Shown piece by piece: positions 22,688-31,171 of a stretch of DNA of 41,865 nt. The notes under the pieces were generated by a model. It searched no databases and was not told the origin of the DNA. It saw only the letters and a list, made by a program, of their open reading frames with translations. Each line of letters opens with the position of its first letter. The stretch's first letter is position 1. Made by a program: the position numbers and the translations under genes. Origin of the DNA: Verrucomicrobiota bacterium (GTDB lineage Bacteria; Verrucomicrobiota; Verrucomicrobiia; Opitutales; UBA953); contig VHCL01000012.1 in the NCBI GenBank assembly GCA_016871725.1, forward strand, positions 1-41,865. Direction: 5' to 3'.

Positions 22688-25207
22688 TCAGCCTTCGGCG
22701 TCGCGCTCCGGCGCCGTCTCCGCGGAGGCCGCGGCGGCCGGGGAATCGCTGAGACGGATGAGCGCGTCGAGCGACGAGAAGTGCCGCGTCCAGTCGGTCA
22801 TGTCCGGGATGTCGCCGACGACGGTCGAGAACAGCTCGCGCTTCTCCTGCTTGAGCTCCTCGATGCGCTCCTCGACGGTGCCCGGGGCGATCATGCGGTA
22901 GATCAGGACGGGGTTCTTCTGGCCGATGCGGTGCACGCGGTCGACGGCCTGGGCCTCGACGGCGGGATTCCACCAAGGGTCCAGGAGGAAGACGTATTCC
23001 GCGGTGTTGAGCGTGATGCCCGTGCCGCCCGCCTTGAGCGAGGCGAGGAACAGCGCGGGGCCCTTCGTCTCCTTGAACTGCTCCACCGGCGCGGAGCGGT
23101 CCTTGGTCTCGCCGGTGAGCTCGAAGATGGGCAGCGCGGGGAGGTCCCGGGCGAGGGTCGCCTTGACGCGCTCGATGAGGGAGACGAACTGCGAGAAGAC
23201 GACGGCCTTGGAGCCGTTGGCGGCGATCTCGGCCAGCTTTGAGACGAGCAACGTGATCTTGCCGGAATGGGCCGACGGGCACGCGGCGTTCTCCGGGAGC
23301 AGGCCCGGGTCGCAGCAGACCTGGCGCAGGCGCATCAGCAGCGTGAGCACGGACGTGGCGTCCTTGGAGAGCAGCGAGGCGAGTTCGCCGGACAGGCCGC
23401 TGCCCTGCGTGAGATGCTGGTAGAGGGCGCGCTGTTCGTGCGTGAGCGGGCAAGGCAGGACGACCTCCATCTTCGGCGGGATGTCCGCGGCGACGTGACG
23501 CTTGAGCCGGCGCAGGATGAAGGGCGAGACCTGCCGCCGGACCTTGCCGAGCGCGACGGAGGCGTCCCGGAGCATCAGACGTTCGAAGCCCGCGCGCTTG
23601 CCGAGCAGGCCGGGCATCAGGAAGCGGAAGATCGTCCACAGGTCCGTGGGGCGGTTCTCGAGGGGCGTGCCGGTGATCGCGATGCGGTGTTCGGCCTGGA
23701 GCGCGACGCAGGTCTGCGTGGTCTTCGACTCCGGATTCTTGATGGCCTGCGCCTCGTCGAGCACCGCGTAGCCGAAACGGGCCTTCGGCAGCAGGTCGGC
23801 ATGGCGGCGCAGCTGGGTGTAGCTCGAGATCCAGAGCCGCGCCCCGGGGTTCTTCACGAAGTCATCCTCGGCCGTGAGCACCGCGGTCCCGGCGCTGAGT
23901 CCGGGGTGGAACCGCTTGATCTCCCCGAGCCAGACGGGGATGACGCTGGCCGGGCAGACGATCAGGGAACGTTCGCCGACCGGACGGGAGGCGAGCAAGG
24001 CGAGCACCTGGACCGTCTTGCCGAGCCCCATCTCGTCGGCGAGCAACGGGTGCGCCCCGAGCTCGCAGAGCCGCCCGAGCCAGGCGACGCCCTTCGCCTG
24101 GTAGGGACGCAGGTGCGCGGGCAGGTCGTCCGGAGGCGTCGGCTCCTGGAGGAGCTTGTCCTTCCAGGCCTTCAGGTCGTCGTTGAGCTTGAGCGCGCCG
24201 ACGGCCGCATGGTCGAAGAGGGAGAGAAGCAGGTAACGGGGGACCTCCCCGTCCTTCGCCCGCCAGTCCTCGGAGAAGTCGGCGACGGCGGCGTTGTAGG
24301 CGACCACGCCCTTGCCGGGCAGGATCACCGGCCGGCCGCCCGCCTTCAGCAGCAGCTTCTGTTCGTCGGCCAGCAGGCGATGACCGCCGGCCTTGAGGCG
24401 CCAGTTCAGCCGGAAGGACTTCCCGTCGGCCGCGGACTCGGCCTCGGCGTCGACGGCGACCTGCAGCTGCTCGTTGCGGAAGATATTGAGGGCGTCCTCG
24501 CCGACGAGCTTGAAGCGCTTGCGCCAGTCGGTCAGGTCCTCGCGCACGAAGCGCTCGATGCGTCCGATGTTGTCGATCGCCCAGGCTCCGGTGGCTTTCC
24601 CGTAGGCGAAGCCCGCCCGGTGGGCCACCGTGTTGAAGCGGAACAAGGCCTGGCGCTGTTCGTCGGAAAGCTCGTCGCCCGGCACCGCCCCGGGACCGAA
24701 GCAATTCCAGGCATGCCCGCCGCGGCCGGCCCAGCAGGCGGAGATCTTCAGGCCGTCGGAGGAGAGTTCGAAGCTGACCTGGAGCTTCAGCGAGGCGCGG
24801 GCGTTGGCGTCCTTGCGCTCGGGCTCCTTCGGGGCCGCGGGCGCGACGGCCATGGCGGATTCGTCGATGGCCGGGAGTTCGTCGGCGAGCAGTTCCTCGA
24901 CCTCATAGATCGAGGCCACGGCGAACGGCGCGCCGTTCTCCTCCTCGGGCAGGGAGGTCCGCCATTCGAGCCTGCCGTCGACGATCTCGATGACGGCCCG
25001 GACGGTCTGCTCCTCGGTGCGGGTGACCGCCTCGGCGTTCTCCGGCTTGAGTTCGATCTGTCTGACCAATCCTTCGGTATAGAGCCGGCGCCCTTCCCTG
25101 AGGTCGGCCGGCTTGAAGGCGGCCTCCCAGTCTTCGGGCAGGCACGCGAACCACCTCTCCAAGGCGGCCGTGGAGTACGAGCGATTGGCCGGACGCGGGG
25201 AAGACAT
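22688..25207 (-). CDS. SNF2-family DEAD/DEAH helicase with degenerate SWIM-like N-terminus
   Basis: The protein has 839 residues. The C-terminal 450 form a Swi2/Snf2 ATPase: motif I LADEMGLGKTVQVLALL (about residue 390), Ia LIVCPASVIPVWLGEI, motif II VLDEAQAIKN, motif III ITGTPLENRPTDLWTIF, motif IV KAVVFSQFVSLIERV, motif V LASLKAGGTGITLNTAEYVF and motif VI DPWWNPAVEAQAVDRVHRIG. The first 100 residues (GRRLYTEGLVRQIEL ... DGRLEWRTSLPEEE) follow the layout of SWIM-domain SNF2 proteins but lack the Cys-x-Cys...Cys-x-His zinc residues. About 250 residues of unassigned sequence lie between. It probably translocates on DNA to remodel bound proteins. The start is ATG 25207, with GGGGA upstream. Confidence 0.93.
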   Translation of the reverse strand: MSSPRPANRSYSTAALERWFACLPEDWEAAFKPADLREGRRLYTEGLVRQIELKPENAEAVTRTEEQTVRAVIEIVDGRLEWRTSLPEEENGAPFAVASIYEVEELLADELPAIDESAMAVAPAAPKEPERKDANARASLKLQVSFELSSDGLKISACWAGRGGHAWNCFGPGAVPGDELSDEQRQALFRFNTVAHRAGFAYGKATGAWAIDNIGRIERFVREDLTDWRKRFKLVGEDALNIFRNEQLQVAVDAEAESAADGKSFRLNWRLKAGGHRLLADEQKLLLKAGGRPVILPGKGVVAYNAAVADFSEDWRAKDGEVPRYLLLSLFDHAAVGALKLNDDLKAWKDKLLQEPTPPDDLPAHLRPYQAKGVAWLGRLCELGAHPLLADEMGLGKTVQVLALLASRPVGERSLIVCPASVIPVWLGEIKRFHPGLSAGTAVLTAEDDFVKNPGARLWISSYTQLRRHADLLPKARFGYAVLDEAQAIKNPESKTTQTCVALQAEHRIAITGTPLENRPTDLWTIFRFLMPGLLGKRAGFERLMLRDASVALGKVRRQVSPFILRRLKRHVAADIPPKMEVVLPCPLTHEQRALYQHLTQGSGLSGELASLLSKDATSVLTLLMRLRQVCCDPGLLPENAACPSAHSGKITLLVSKLAEIAANGSKAVVFSQFVSLIERVKATLARDLPALPIFELTGETKDRSAPVEQFKETKGPALFLASLKAGGTGITLNTAEYVFLLDPWWNPAVEAQAVDRVHRIGQKNPVLIYRMIAPGTVEERIEELKQEKRELFSTVVGDIPDMTDWTRHFSSLDALIRLSDSPAAAASAETAPERDAEG

Positions 25208-25267
25208 CGACGGTCCCCGATTAGACCCGGACCGAGATGCCCTTACAACCCCCAATAAGCGACAATT

Positions 25268-25295
25268 TTGAGCTGGGTCTGGGCTTGTTTATGCT
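25268..25295 (+). promoter_or_regulatory. Candidate sigma-70-type promoter for sucA-sucB-lpd
   Basis: TTGAGC (25268-25273) and TATGCT (25290-25295) are separated by 16 bases, about 40 bases before sucA. The gap from the divergent helicase gene is 130 bases, unusually AT-rich for this window. Promoter rules in this phylum are poorly known, so this is a pattern match only. Confidence 0.4.
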
Positions 25296-25337
25296 CAGGT
25301 CGCTGGTTTACCTTTACTTCCCTTTTACAGGCCAAAA

Positions 25338-28055
25338 ATGAAACATCTCAGCGTCGGCAGCCGTTGGAACGCAGACCTCATCGCATCCTATCACGAGCAA
25401 TGGTCCAAGGACCCCTCTTCGGTCGACGCGGACTGGCGCGCTTTCTTCGAAGGCTTCGAACTCGGACTCAGCCTCCCGCCCAAGCCCGGGAAAGGCGCTG
25501 CCGCCGGCTCGGTCGACGCCGCCGCCCAGTGGAAGGTCCTGGCCGCCATCCAGGCCTACCGGACCATCGGCCATCTCCAGGCCCGCATCAATCCCCTGGC
25601 GGAGCCCTTCCCCCACTTCGAACTCGCCGACAAGGCCCTCGGCCTGGACGCCCTGCCGGCCGACCGCCTCTTCCACACGGGGGATTTCCTCGGCGGCCAG
25701 ATGCTCCCGCTGGGCGAGATCATCGCCAAGCTGAAGTCGACTTACTGCGGTCCGGTCGGCGTGGAATTCACCCACATCCAGGACGGCGAACGCCGCCGCT
25801 GGCTCCAGGAACGCGTCGAAAGCTGCGGCCTCCGACCGAGCTATGACGCCGCGGCCCGTCGTCGCTTCCTGCGTTCCATCGTGCAGGCCGAGCAGTTCGA
25901 ACGCTTCCTCCACAAGACTTTCGTCGGCGCCAAGCGCTTCTCCGTCGAAGGCGGCGAAGTGATGCTGGCCGTCATGGACCAGCTCATCCACCGCGCGCCG
26001 TCGGCCGGCGTGGCCGACCTCGTGATCGGCATGGCCCACCGCGGCCGCCTCAACGTCCTCGTCAACGTCTGCGGCAAGAAGCCCGAGGCCCTGTTCGCGG
26101 GCTTCAACGAACAGCACATCCCCGACACCACGCATGGCGACGGCGACGTGAAGTACCACCTCGGCTACGCCGGCGCGCGCGTCGTGGACGGCAAGGAGAT
26201 CGGCGTCACCCTCGCCTTCAATCCCAGCCACCTCGAAGCCGTCAACCCGGTCGTGCTCGGCCGCGCCCGCGCGCTCATCGACCTCCAGGGAGGCGCCGAC
26301 CGCTCGAAGGTCCTGCCGATCCTGCTCCACGGCGACGCGGCCTTCGCCGGCCAGGGCGTGGTCATGGAAACCCTCAACCTCGCGGGCCTCAAGGGCTACC
26401 AGGTGGGCGGCACGCTCCACATCGTCTCGAACAACCAGGTCGGCTTCACCACCAACCCGGACGAAGCCCGCACGGGCCGCCATTGCACCGAGATCGCGAA
26501 GTTCACCGAATCGCCGGTCTTCCACGCCAACGGCGACGACCCCGACGCCGTGGTCCTCGCGGCCGAGATCGCGCTCGAGTACCGTCAGAAGTTCGGCGCC
26601 GACGCGGTCCTGGACATCGTCTGCTACCGTCGTTACGGCCATAACGAGACCGACGAGCCCGCCTTCACCCAGCCCGTGCTCTACAAGGAGATCGCCGCCC
26701 ACCCGAGCGTGGCCGAGCTCTACGCCTCGCGCCTGACCGAATCGAAGTCCGCGCCCGACGGCGAGCTCATCGCCTTGCGCACGGAGTTCGACATCCTCCT
26801 CAACGCCGCGCAGGAACGCGCGCAGGCCGCCGTCGCCGCCGAAGTCGAGGAACGCAAGACGAAGCCCGTCGGCGTGCGCCCGTTCCGCTCCGCCTACGAG
26901 CACGCCGTCGACACCTCGGCGCCGCGCGAGCTGCTCGACAAGGTCGCGCCCGTGCTCTGGCAGACCCCGCCGGACTTCGCGCCCAACCCGAAGATCAAGC
27001 GCCTGCTCGACGCCAAGGCCGAAGCCTACAAGTCCGGCGCGAACATCGACTGGAGCCTCGGCGAAGGCCTCGCCTTCGCCTCCCTGCTGGCCGAAGGCTA
27101 CCCCGTCCGCATCTCGGGCCAGGACTGCGAACGCGGCACCTTCTCCCACCGCCACGCGGTGCTGCACGACCCTTCGAACGACGCCGAGTACTGCCCGCTG
27201 GGCTCGATCGCCGGCGCCGAGGTCGAACTCGTCAACTCCTCCCTCTCCGAATACGCGGTCCTCGGCTTCGACTACGGCTACTCGCTCGAAGCCCCGGATT
27301 CCTTGGTCATCTGGGAGGCCCAGTTCGGCGACTTCGCCAACGGCGCCCAGATCATGATCGACCAGTTCATCGCCTCGGCCGAGTCGAAGTGGGGCCAGAC
27401 CAGCGGCCTCGTCATGCTCCTGCCCCACGGTTACGAAGGACAGGGACCGGAGCACTCTTCCGCGCGCCTCGAACGCTTCCTCCAGCTGTGCGCCGAGAAC
27501 AACCTGCAGGTCATCCAGCCCTCCACCCCGGCCCAGCTCTTCCACGCCCTGCGCCGCCAGGTGAAGTCCGACCTCCGCAAGCCGCTGGTCGTGATGACGC
27601 CCAAGAGCCTGCTGCGCCACAAGGCCTGCGTAAGCACGCTCGCCGAGCTTTCCGGCGGCCGCTTCCGCGCCATCCTGCCGGACGCGACCCCCGCCGCGAA
27701 GACGGAGCGCCTGCTGCTCTGCTCCGGCAAGGTCTTCTACGAACTCGACGCCGAACGCGCCGCCCGCAAGGACACCGCGACGAGCATCGTCCGCATCGAG
27801 CAGTTCTACCCGTTCGACGCCGCCGCGCTCGCCAAGCTCCACGCCGAACTCGGCGCGCCCAAGAAGGTCGTCTGGGTCCAGGACGAGCCCAAGAACATGG
27901 GCGGCTGGTCCTTCGTCGCGCCGCTCATCGAGGAGACCCTCGCCGTCCGCCCGCTCTACGCCGGTCGTGACGCCGCGGCCTCCCCGGCGGTCGGCTCCCT
28001 CTCGGTCCACAAGATCGAACAGGCGGACGTCATCCGGCAGGCCTTTGGCGCCTAA
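25338..28055 (+). CDS. sucA: 2-oxoglutarate dehydrogenase E1 component SucA
   Basis: SucA is the thiamine diphosphate-dependent E1 subunit that decarboxylates 2-oxoglutarate and succinylates the lipoyl arm of E2 in the TCA cycle. The protein has 905 residues. The N-terminal helix that anchors E1 is present (SYHEQWSKDPSSVDADWRAF FEG). The core carries GMAHRGRLNVLVN, VTLAFNPSHLEAVNPVV, LLHGDAAFAGQGVVMETLNL, HIVSNNQVGFTTNP, and CYRRYGHNETDEPAFTQPVL for cofactor and magnesium binding. RISGQDCERGTFSHRHAVLH and LLPHGYEGQGPEHSSARLER are hallmarks of the C-terminal half. It ends in tandem stops (TAATAA). It is the first gene of a complete sucA-sucB-lpd cluster; two RNA hairpins separate it from sucB. 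Confidence 0.98.
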   Translation: MKHLSVGSRWNADLIASYHEQWSKDPSSVDADWRAFFEGFELGLSLPPKPGKGAAAGSVDAAAQWKVLAAIQAYRTIGHLQARINPLAEPFPHFELADKALGLDALPADRLFHTGDFLGGQMLPLGEIIAKLKSTYCGPVGVEFTHIQDGERRRWLQERVESCGLRPSYDAAARRRFLRSIVQAEQFERFLHKTFVGAKRFSVEGGEVMLAVMDQLIHRAPSAGVADLVIGMAHRGRLNVLVNVCGKKPEALFAGFNEQHIPDTTHGDGDVKYHLGYAGARVVDGKEIGVTLAFNPSHLEAVNPVVLGRARALIDLQGGADRSKVLPILLHGDAAFAGQGVVMETLNLAGLKGYQVGGTLHIVSNNQVGFTTNPDEARTGRHCTEIAKFTESPVFHANGDDPDAVVLAAEIALEYRQKFGADAVLDIVCYRRYGHNETDEPAFTQPVLYKEIAAHPSVAELYASRLTESKSAPDGELIALRTEFDILLNAAQERAQAAVAAEVEERKTKPVGVRPFRSAYEHAVDTSAPRELLDKVAPVLWQTPPDFAPNPKIKRLLDAKAEAYKSGANIDWSLGEGLAFASLLAEGYPVRISGQDCERGTFSHRHAVLHDPSNDAEYCPLGSIAGAEVELVNSSLSEYAVLGFDYGYSLEAPDSLVIWEAQFGDFANGAQIMIDQFIASAESKWGQTSGLVMLLPHGYEGQGPEHSSARLERFLQLCAENNLQVIQPSTPAQLFHALRRQVKSDLRKPLVVMTPKSLLRHKACVSTLAELSGGRFRAILPDATPAAKTERLLLCSGKVFYELDAERAARKDTATSIVRIEQFYPFDAAALAKLHAELGAPKKVVWVQDEPKNMGGWSFVAPLIEETLAVRPLYAGRDAAASPAVGSLSVHKIEQADVIRQAFGA

Positions 28056-28060
28056 TAAGG

Positions 28061-28087
28061 GTCAGTAGCCGAATTTTTCGGTCTGAC
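28061..28087 (+). repeat. Interrupted hairpin just after sucA
   Basis: GTCAG (28061-28065) pairs with CTGAC (28083-28087), and inside it CCGAA (28069-28073) pairs with TTCGG (28077-28081) around a TTT loop. The structure begins five bases after the sucA stop and is followed by pyrimidines, but not by a pure T-run. Confidence 0.6.
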
Positions 28088-28107
28088 TTCCCCTCCTACT
28101 ACCCCTC

Positions 28108-28129
28108 AAACGACCTCCCTAGGTCGTTT
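28108..28129. repeat. Perfect 9-base-pair stem-loop between sucA and sucB
   Basis: AAACGACCT (28108-28116) pairs with AGGTCGTTT (28121-28129) around the 4-base loop CCCT. No T-run follows on the plus strand, so it is not a standard terminator. It may act as a processing, stability or protein-binding element that sets sucA:sucB ratios. Confidence 0.65.
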
Positions 28130-28193
28130 AAAGGGCTATTTCCCCGTTGAAAGGCCTCGGAATGGGTTCCAATTTGAAGGTCACCCAACTTTC

Positions 28194-29468
28194 ATGGCCG
28201 TCGAAGTCAAAATACCTCCCATGGGCGAATCCATCACCGGGGGCCTCCTGGCCGCCTGGTTGGTCAAGTCCGGTGACGCCGTCCGCAAGGGTCAGCCGCT
28301 CTTCTCCTACGAGACCGACAAGGTGACCTCCGAAGGCACCGCCGAAGTCGACGGCAAGATCACCATCATCGTCAGCGCCGGTACCGACGTCGTCGTCGGC
28401 CAGGTCGTCGCCTCCATCGAAGCCGGCGCCGCCGGCAATGCTCCGAGCCCCGCCGCTCCGGCTCCCGCGGCCAAGCCGGCCGCCGCGCCCGCTCCGGCCG
28501 CCGCCCCCGCCCCCAAGGCCGCCGCGCCTGTCGCCGCCAAGTCCGGCGCCGCCGCCGAGATCTCGCCCGCCGTCCGTCGTATCTCCGAAGAAACCGGCCT
28601 CGACCCCGCGGGCGTCGAAGGCACCGGCAAGGCCGGTCGCGTCACGAAAGGCGACATGCTCGCCGCGCTTTCGGGCCAGACGCCGATCCGCGCGGTCGCT
28701 CCGGCGGCTCCGGCCGCGGGCGCCGCTCCGTCCGCTCCGGCGGCCCCCGTCGCCATCCCTTCGCGCGACGGCCGCACCTCCCGCAAGCGCATGTCGCCGC
28801 TGCGCCGCAAGATCGCCGAACGCCTCGTCCAGGCCAAATCGGAGACCGCGATGCTCACGACCTTCAACGAGGTCAACATGGCGCCGGTCATGGAGCTCCG
28901 CAAGCGCCACGGCGAGGAATTCCTCAAGAAATACGGCGTCAAGCTCGGCTTCATGTCCTTCTTCGTGAAGGCCGCCGTCCAGGCGATGAAGGAAGTCCCG
29001 GCGATCAACGCCCAGCTCGACGGCGAGGACATCATCGAGAACCATTTCTTCGACATCGGCGTGGCCGTCGGCACCGACAAGGGCCTGATGGTCCCGGTCG
29101 TCCGCGACTGCGATCAGCTCAACTTCGCCGGCATCGAGAAGGCCATCGGCGACTTCGGCAAGCGCGCCCGCGACGGCAAGATCCAGCTGCCCGAACTCCA
29201 GGGCGGCGTCTTCACCATCTCCAACGGCGGCATCTACGGCTCGATGCTCTCCACGCCGATCCTCAACCATCCGCAGGCCGCGATCATGGGCCTCCATAAC
29301 ATCGTCGAGCGTCCGGTCGCCGAGAACGGCCAGGTCGTGATCCGCCCGGTCATGTACCTCGCGCTCTCCTACGACCACCGTCTCATCGACGGGAAGGAAG
29401 CCGTGACCTTCCTCGTCAAGGTCCGCCAGTACATCGAAGACCCGCAGCGCCTGCTGTTCGGAGTCTGA
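28194..29468 (+). CDS. sucB: Dihydrolipoyl succinyltransferase SucB (2-oxoglutarate dehydrogenase E2)
   Basis: SucB forms the core of the complex, carrying succinyl groups on a lipoyl lysine to CoA. The protein has 424 residues. The lipoyl domain spans residues 1-80, with the lipoylated Lys43 in [11 protein letters not shown]. An Ala/Pro-rich flexible linker (about 82-118) leads to the E3-binding domain ([34 protein letters not shown]), another Ala/Pro linker, and the catalytic domain from about residue 195 ([19 protein letters not shown]). The acyltransferase His lies in [16 protein letters not shown]. The start is ATG 28194; the nearest GAAGG is 13 bases upstream. It follows two hairpins in the 138-base gap from sucA. 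Confidence 0.97.
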   Translation: MAVEVKIPPMGESITGGLLAAWLVKSGDAVRKGQPLFSYETDKVTSEGTAEVDGKITIIVSAGTDVVVGQVVASIEAGAAGNAPSPAAPAPAAKPAAAPAPAAAPAPKAAAPVAAKSGAAAEISPAVRRISEETGLDPAGVEGTGKAGRVTKGDMLAALSGQTPIRAVAPAAPAAGAAPSAPAAPVAIPSRDGRTSRKRMSPLRRKIAERLVQAKSETAMLTTFNEVNMAPVMELRKRHGEEFLKKYGVKLGFMSFFVKAAVQAMKEVPAINAQLDGEDIIENHFFDIGVAVGTDKGLMVPVVRDCDQLNFAGIEKAIGDFGKRARDGKIQLPELQGGVFTISNGGIYGSMLSTPILNHPQAAIMGLHNIVERPVAENGQVVIRPVMYLALSYDHRLIDGKEAVTFLVKVRQYIEDPQRLLFGV

Positions 29469-29490
29469 ACTTTCCCGCCCTCCTACCGCA

Positions 29491-30891
29491 ATGTCTCAAT
29501 TCGATCTCGTCGTAATCGGCTCCGGCCCCGGTGGCTATGTCGCCGCCATCAAAGCCGGCCAGCTCGGCCTCAAGGTGGCCCTCGTGGAGAAGGACAACTC
29601 CCTCGGCGGCACCTGCCTCAACGTCGGCTGCATCCCCTCCAAGGCCCTGCTCCACTCCACGGAAGTCTACCAGCACGCCGTGCACGGCAAGAAGCACGGC
29701 CTCGTCGGCGCCGAGAAGCTGACCTTCGACGTCGCCGCGATGCTCGCCAACAAGGACAAGGTCGTCGCCCAGCTCAACATGGGCGTCGGCGCCCTCCTCA
29801 AGAAGCGCAACGTCGAGATCGTCCGCGGCCTCGGTCGCCTCGTGAAGCCCGGCCAGGTGCTCGTCCGCTCCACGGCCGGCGACCGCACGCTCGAGACGAA
29901 GAACATCCTCCTCGCCACCGGCTCGGTGCCGGTCGAACTGCCCTTCATGAAGTTCGACGGCGAGACCGTCATCTCCTCCGACCACGGCATCGCGCTGAAG
30001 TCCGTGCCCGAGAAGATGGTCGTCGTCGGCGCCGGCGCCATCGGCCTCGAGCTCGGCTCCGTCTGGGCCCGCCTCGGCTCCCAGGTCACCGTCGTCGAGA
30101 TGCTCCCGGGCATCGGCGGCCCCGCCTATGACGCCGACGTGGCCAAGGCCGCGCAGAGCGCCTTCGAGAAGCAGGGCCTCAAGTTCGAGCTCGGCGCCAA
30201 GGTCACCGGCGTCAAGAAGACCGCCGCCGGCTCCGCCCTCACCGCCGAACGCGACGGCAAGGCCCTCGAGTTCCCCGCCGACAAGATCCTCGTCGCCGTC
30301 GGCCGTAAGGCCAACACGACCGGCCTCGGCGCCCAGGAAGCAGGCCTCAAGCTCGACGAGCGCGGCCGCATCGTCATCGACGCCCACTTCCAGACCAACC
30401 TGCCCGGCGTCTACGCCATCGGCGACGTCGTCGCCGGCCCGATGCTCGCCCACAAGGCCGAGGAAGAAGGCGTCGCGGTCGCCGAGAACCTCGCCGGCAA
30501 GAAAGGTCACGTGAACTACGGCGTCATCCCCGGCGTCATCTACACCGACCCCGAAGTCGCCTGCGTCGGCCTCTCCGAAGCCGAAGCCAAGGCCAAGAAC
30601 ATCGAGGTCGCCATCGGCAAGTTCCAGCTCGCCGGCAACGGACGCGCGATCGCTTCCGACTGCACGTCGGGCTTCGTCAAGGTCATCGCCTGCGCCAAGA
30701 CCGACAAGCTCCTCGGCGTGCAGATGGTCGCCAAGGGCGCGTCCGAGATGATCGCCGCCGCCTGCGCCCACATGGAATACGGCGGCAGCGCCGAAGACGT
30801 GGCCCGCACCTGCTTCGCCCACCCGACCGTCAGCGAGTCCTTCAAGGAAGCCGCGATGGCCGTCAGCAAGTCGAGCCTCCACTCGCTCTGA
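29491..30891 (+). CDS. lpd: Dihydrolipoyl dehydrogenase (E3)
   Basis: E3 reoxidises dihydrolipoamide with FAD and NAD. The protein has 466 residues. The FAD-binding GSGPGG (VVIGSGPGGYVAAIKAGQLG) is at the N-terminus, and the redox-active pair Cys42/Cys47 lies in GGTCLNVGCIPSKALL. A second Rossmann motif for NAD is VVVGAGAIGLELGSVWARLG, the FAD ribityl contact is GVYAIGDVVAGPMLAHKAEE, and the catalytic His-Glu pair is in FAHPTVSESFKEA. It follows sucB by 22 bases and ends the operon ahead of a strong terminator. It could also serve pyruvate dehydrogenase and glycine cleavage if no other lpd exists in the genome. Confidence 0.98.
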   Translation: MSQFDLVVIGSGPGGYVAAIKAGQLGLKVALVEKDNSLGGTCLNVGCIPSKALLHSTEVYQHAVHGKKHGLVGAEKLTFDVAAMLANKDKVVAQLNMGVGALLKKRNVEIVRGLGRLVKPGQVLVRSTAGDRTLETKNILLATGSVPVELPFMKFDGETVISSDHGIALKSVPEKMVVVGAGAIGLELGSVWARLGSQVTVVEMLPGIGGPAYDADVAKAAQSAFEKQGLKFELGAKVTGVKKTAAGSALTAERDGKALEFPADKILVAVGRKANTTGLGAQEAGLKLDERGRIVIDAHFQTNLPGVYAIGDVVAGPMLAHKAEEEGVAVAENLAGKKGHVNYGVIPGVIYTDPEVACVGLSEAEAKAKNIEVAIGKFQLAGNGRAIASDCTSGFVKVIACAKTDKLLGVQMVAKGASEMIAAACAHMEYGGSAEDVARTCFAHPTVSESFKEAAMAVSKSSLHSL

Positions 30892-30914
30892 GCGTCCGCG
30901 GAGTCTTTTCGAAC

Positions 30915-30946
30915 GAAAGGGTGCGAATAGCACCCTTTCTTCTTTT
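30915..30946 (+). terminator. Strong rho-independent terminator ending the suc-lpd operon
   Basis: A perfect 10-base-pair stem (GAAAGGGTGC, 30915-30924, with GCACCCTTTC, 30930-30939) around a 5-base loop (GAATA) is followed by TTCTTTT. It lies 23 bases after the lpd stop. Confidence 0.92.
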
Positions 30947-31002
30947 CACGCCGGACGAGGACACCCTCCCATTTGAAGGGAAGGCGTCGAATGAAAAATC
31001 AA

Positions 31003-31101
31003 GGGGCCAGGCTTGCCACGGCACACGGATGGACTGACTGCCGTTGCTTCCTTCCGGACCTGGCGGGATTCGTCGGCCACCCGTTGCATGGGGCCTGGCT
31101 T
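31003..31101 (-). ncRNA. ffs: Signal recognition particle RNA, small bacterial type (4.5S)
   Basis: On the minus strand the region carries the invariant SRP core: AGGTCCGGAAGGAAGCA, with the GGAA tetraloop and the asymmetric loop that binds Ffh (plus coordinates about 31045-31061). The flanks fold back: GCCAGGC near the 5' end (31099-31093) pairs with GCCTGGC near the 3' end (31012-31006), giving the usual hairpin of roughly 95-100 bases with no Alu domain. The 3' end runs into CCCCTTGATTTTT, a likely termination signal. The RNA partners with Ffh to deliver membrane proteins to FtsY. It lies between lpd and valS, opposite to both; exact ends are approximate. Confidence 0.93.
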
Positions 31102-31108
31102 GCATATC

Positions 31109-31137
31109 TTGATGCCCGCCTAGTCCGTTCTTTTCAA
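31109..31137 (-). promoter_or_regulatory. Candidate promoter of the SRP RNA gene
   Basis: On the minus strand TTGAAA (31137-31132) and CATCAA (31114-31109) are 17 bases apart. Transcription would then start about seven bases on, near 31102, which agrees with the 5' end inferred from RNA folding. Read on the plus strand, nearly the same bases give TTGATG (31109-31114) and TTCAAT (31133-31138), a possible valS promoter with an 18-base spacer. Confidence 0.45.
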
Positions 31138-31171
31138 TCCCCAACTTAACCCCTAATCATTCCCCTTTCCG

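Noticed and set aside
25314..28010. 898-codon open frame opposite sucA
   Set aside because: sucA has complete E1 motifs over the same span; the opposite frame shows only compositional repeats of Asp, Gly, Val and Glu.
28108..28129. The sucA-sucB stem-loop as a rho-independent terminator
   Set aside because: The stem is perfect but is followed by AAAGGG rather than a T-run, and sucB and lpd have no other evident promoter.
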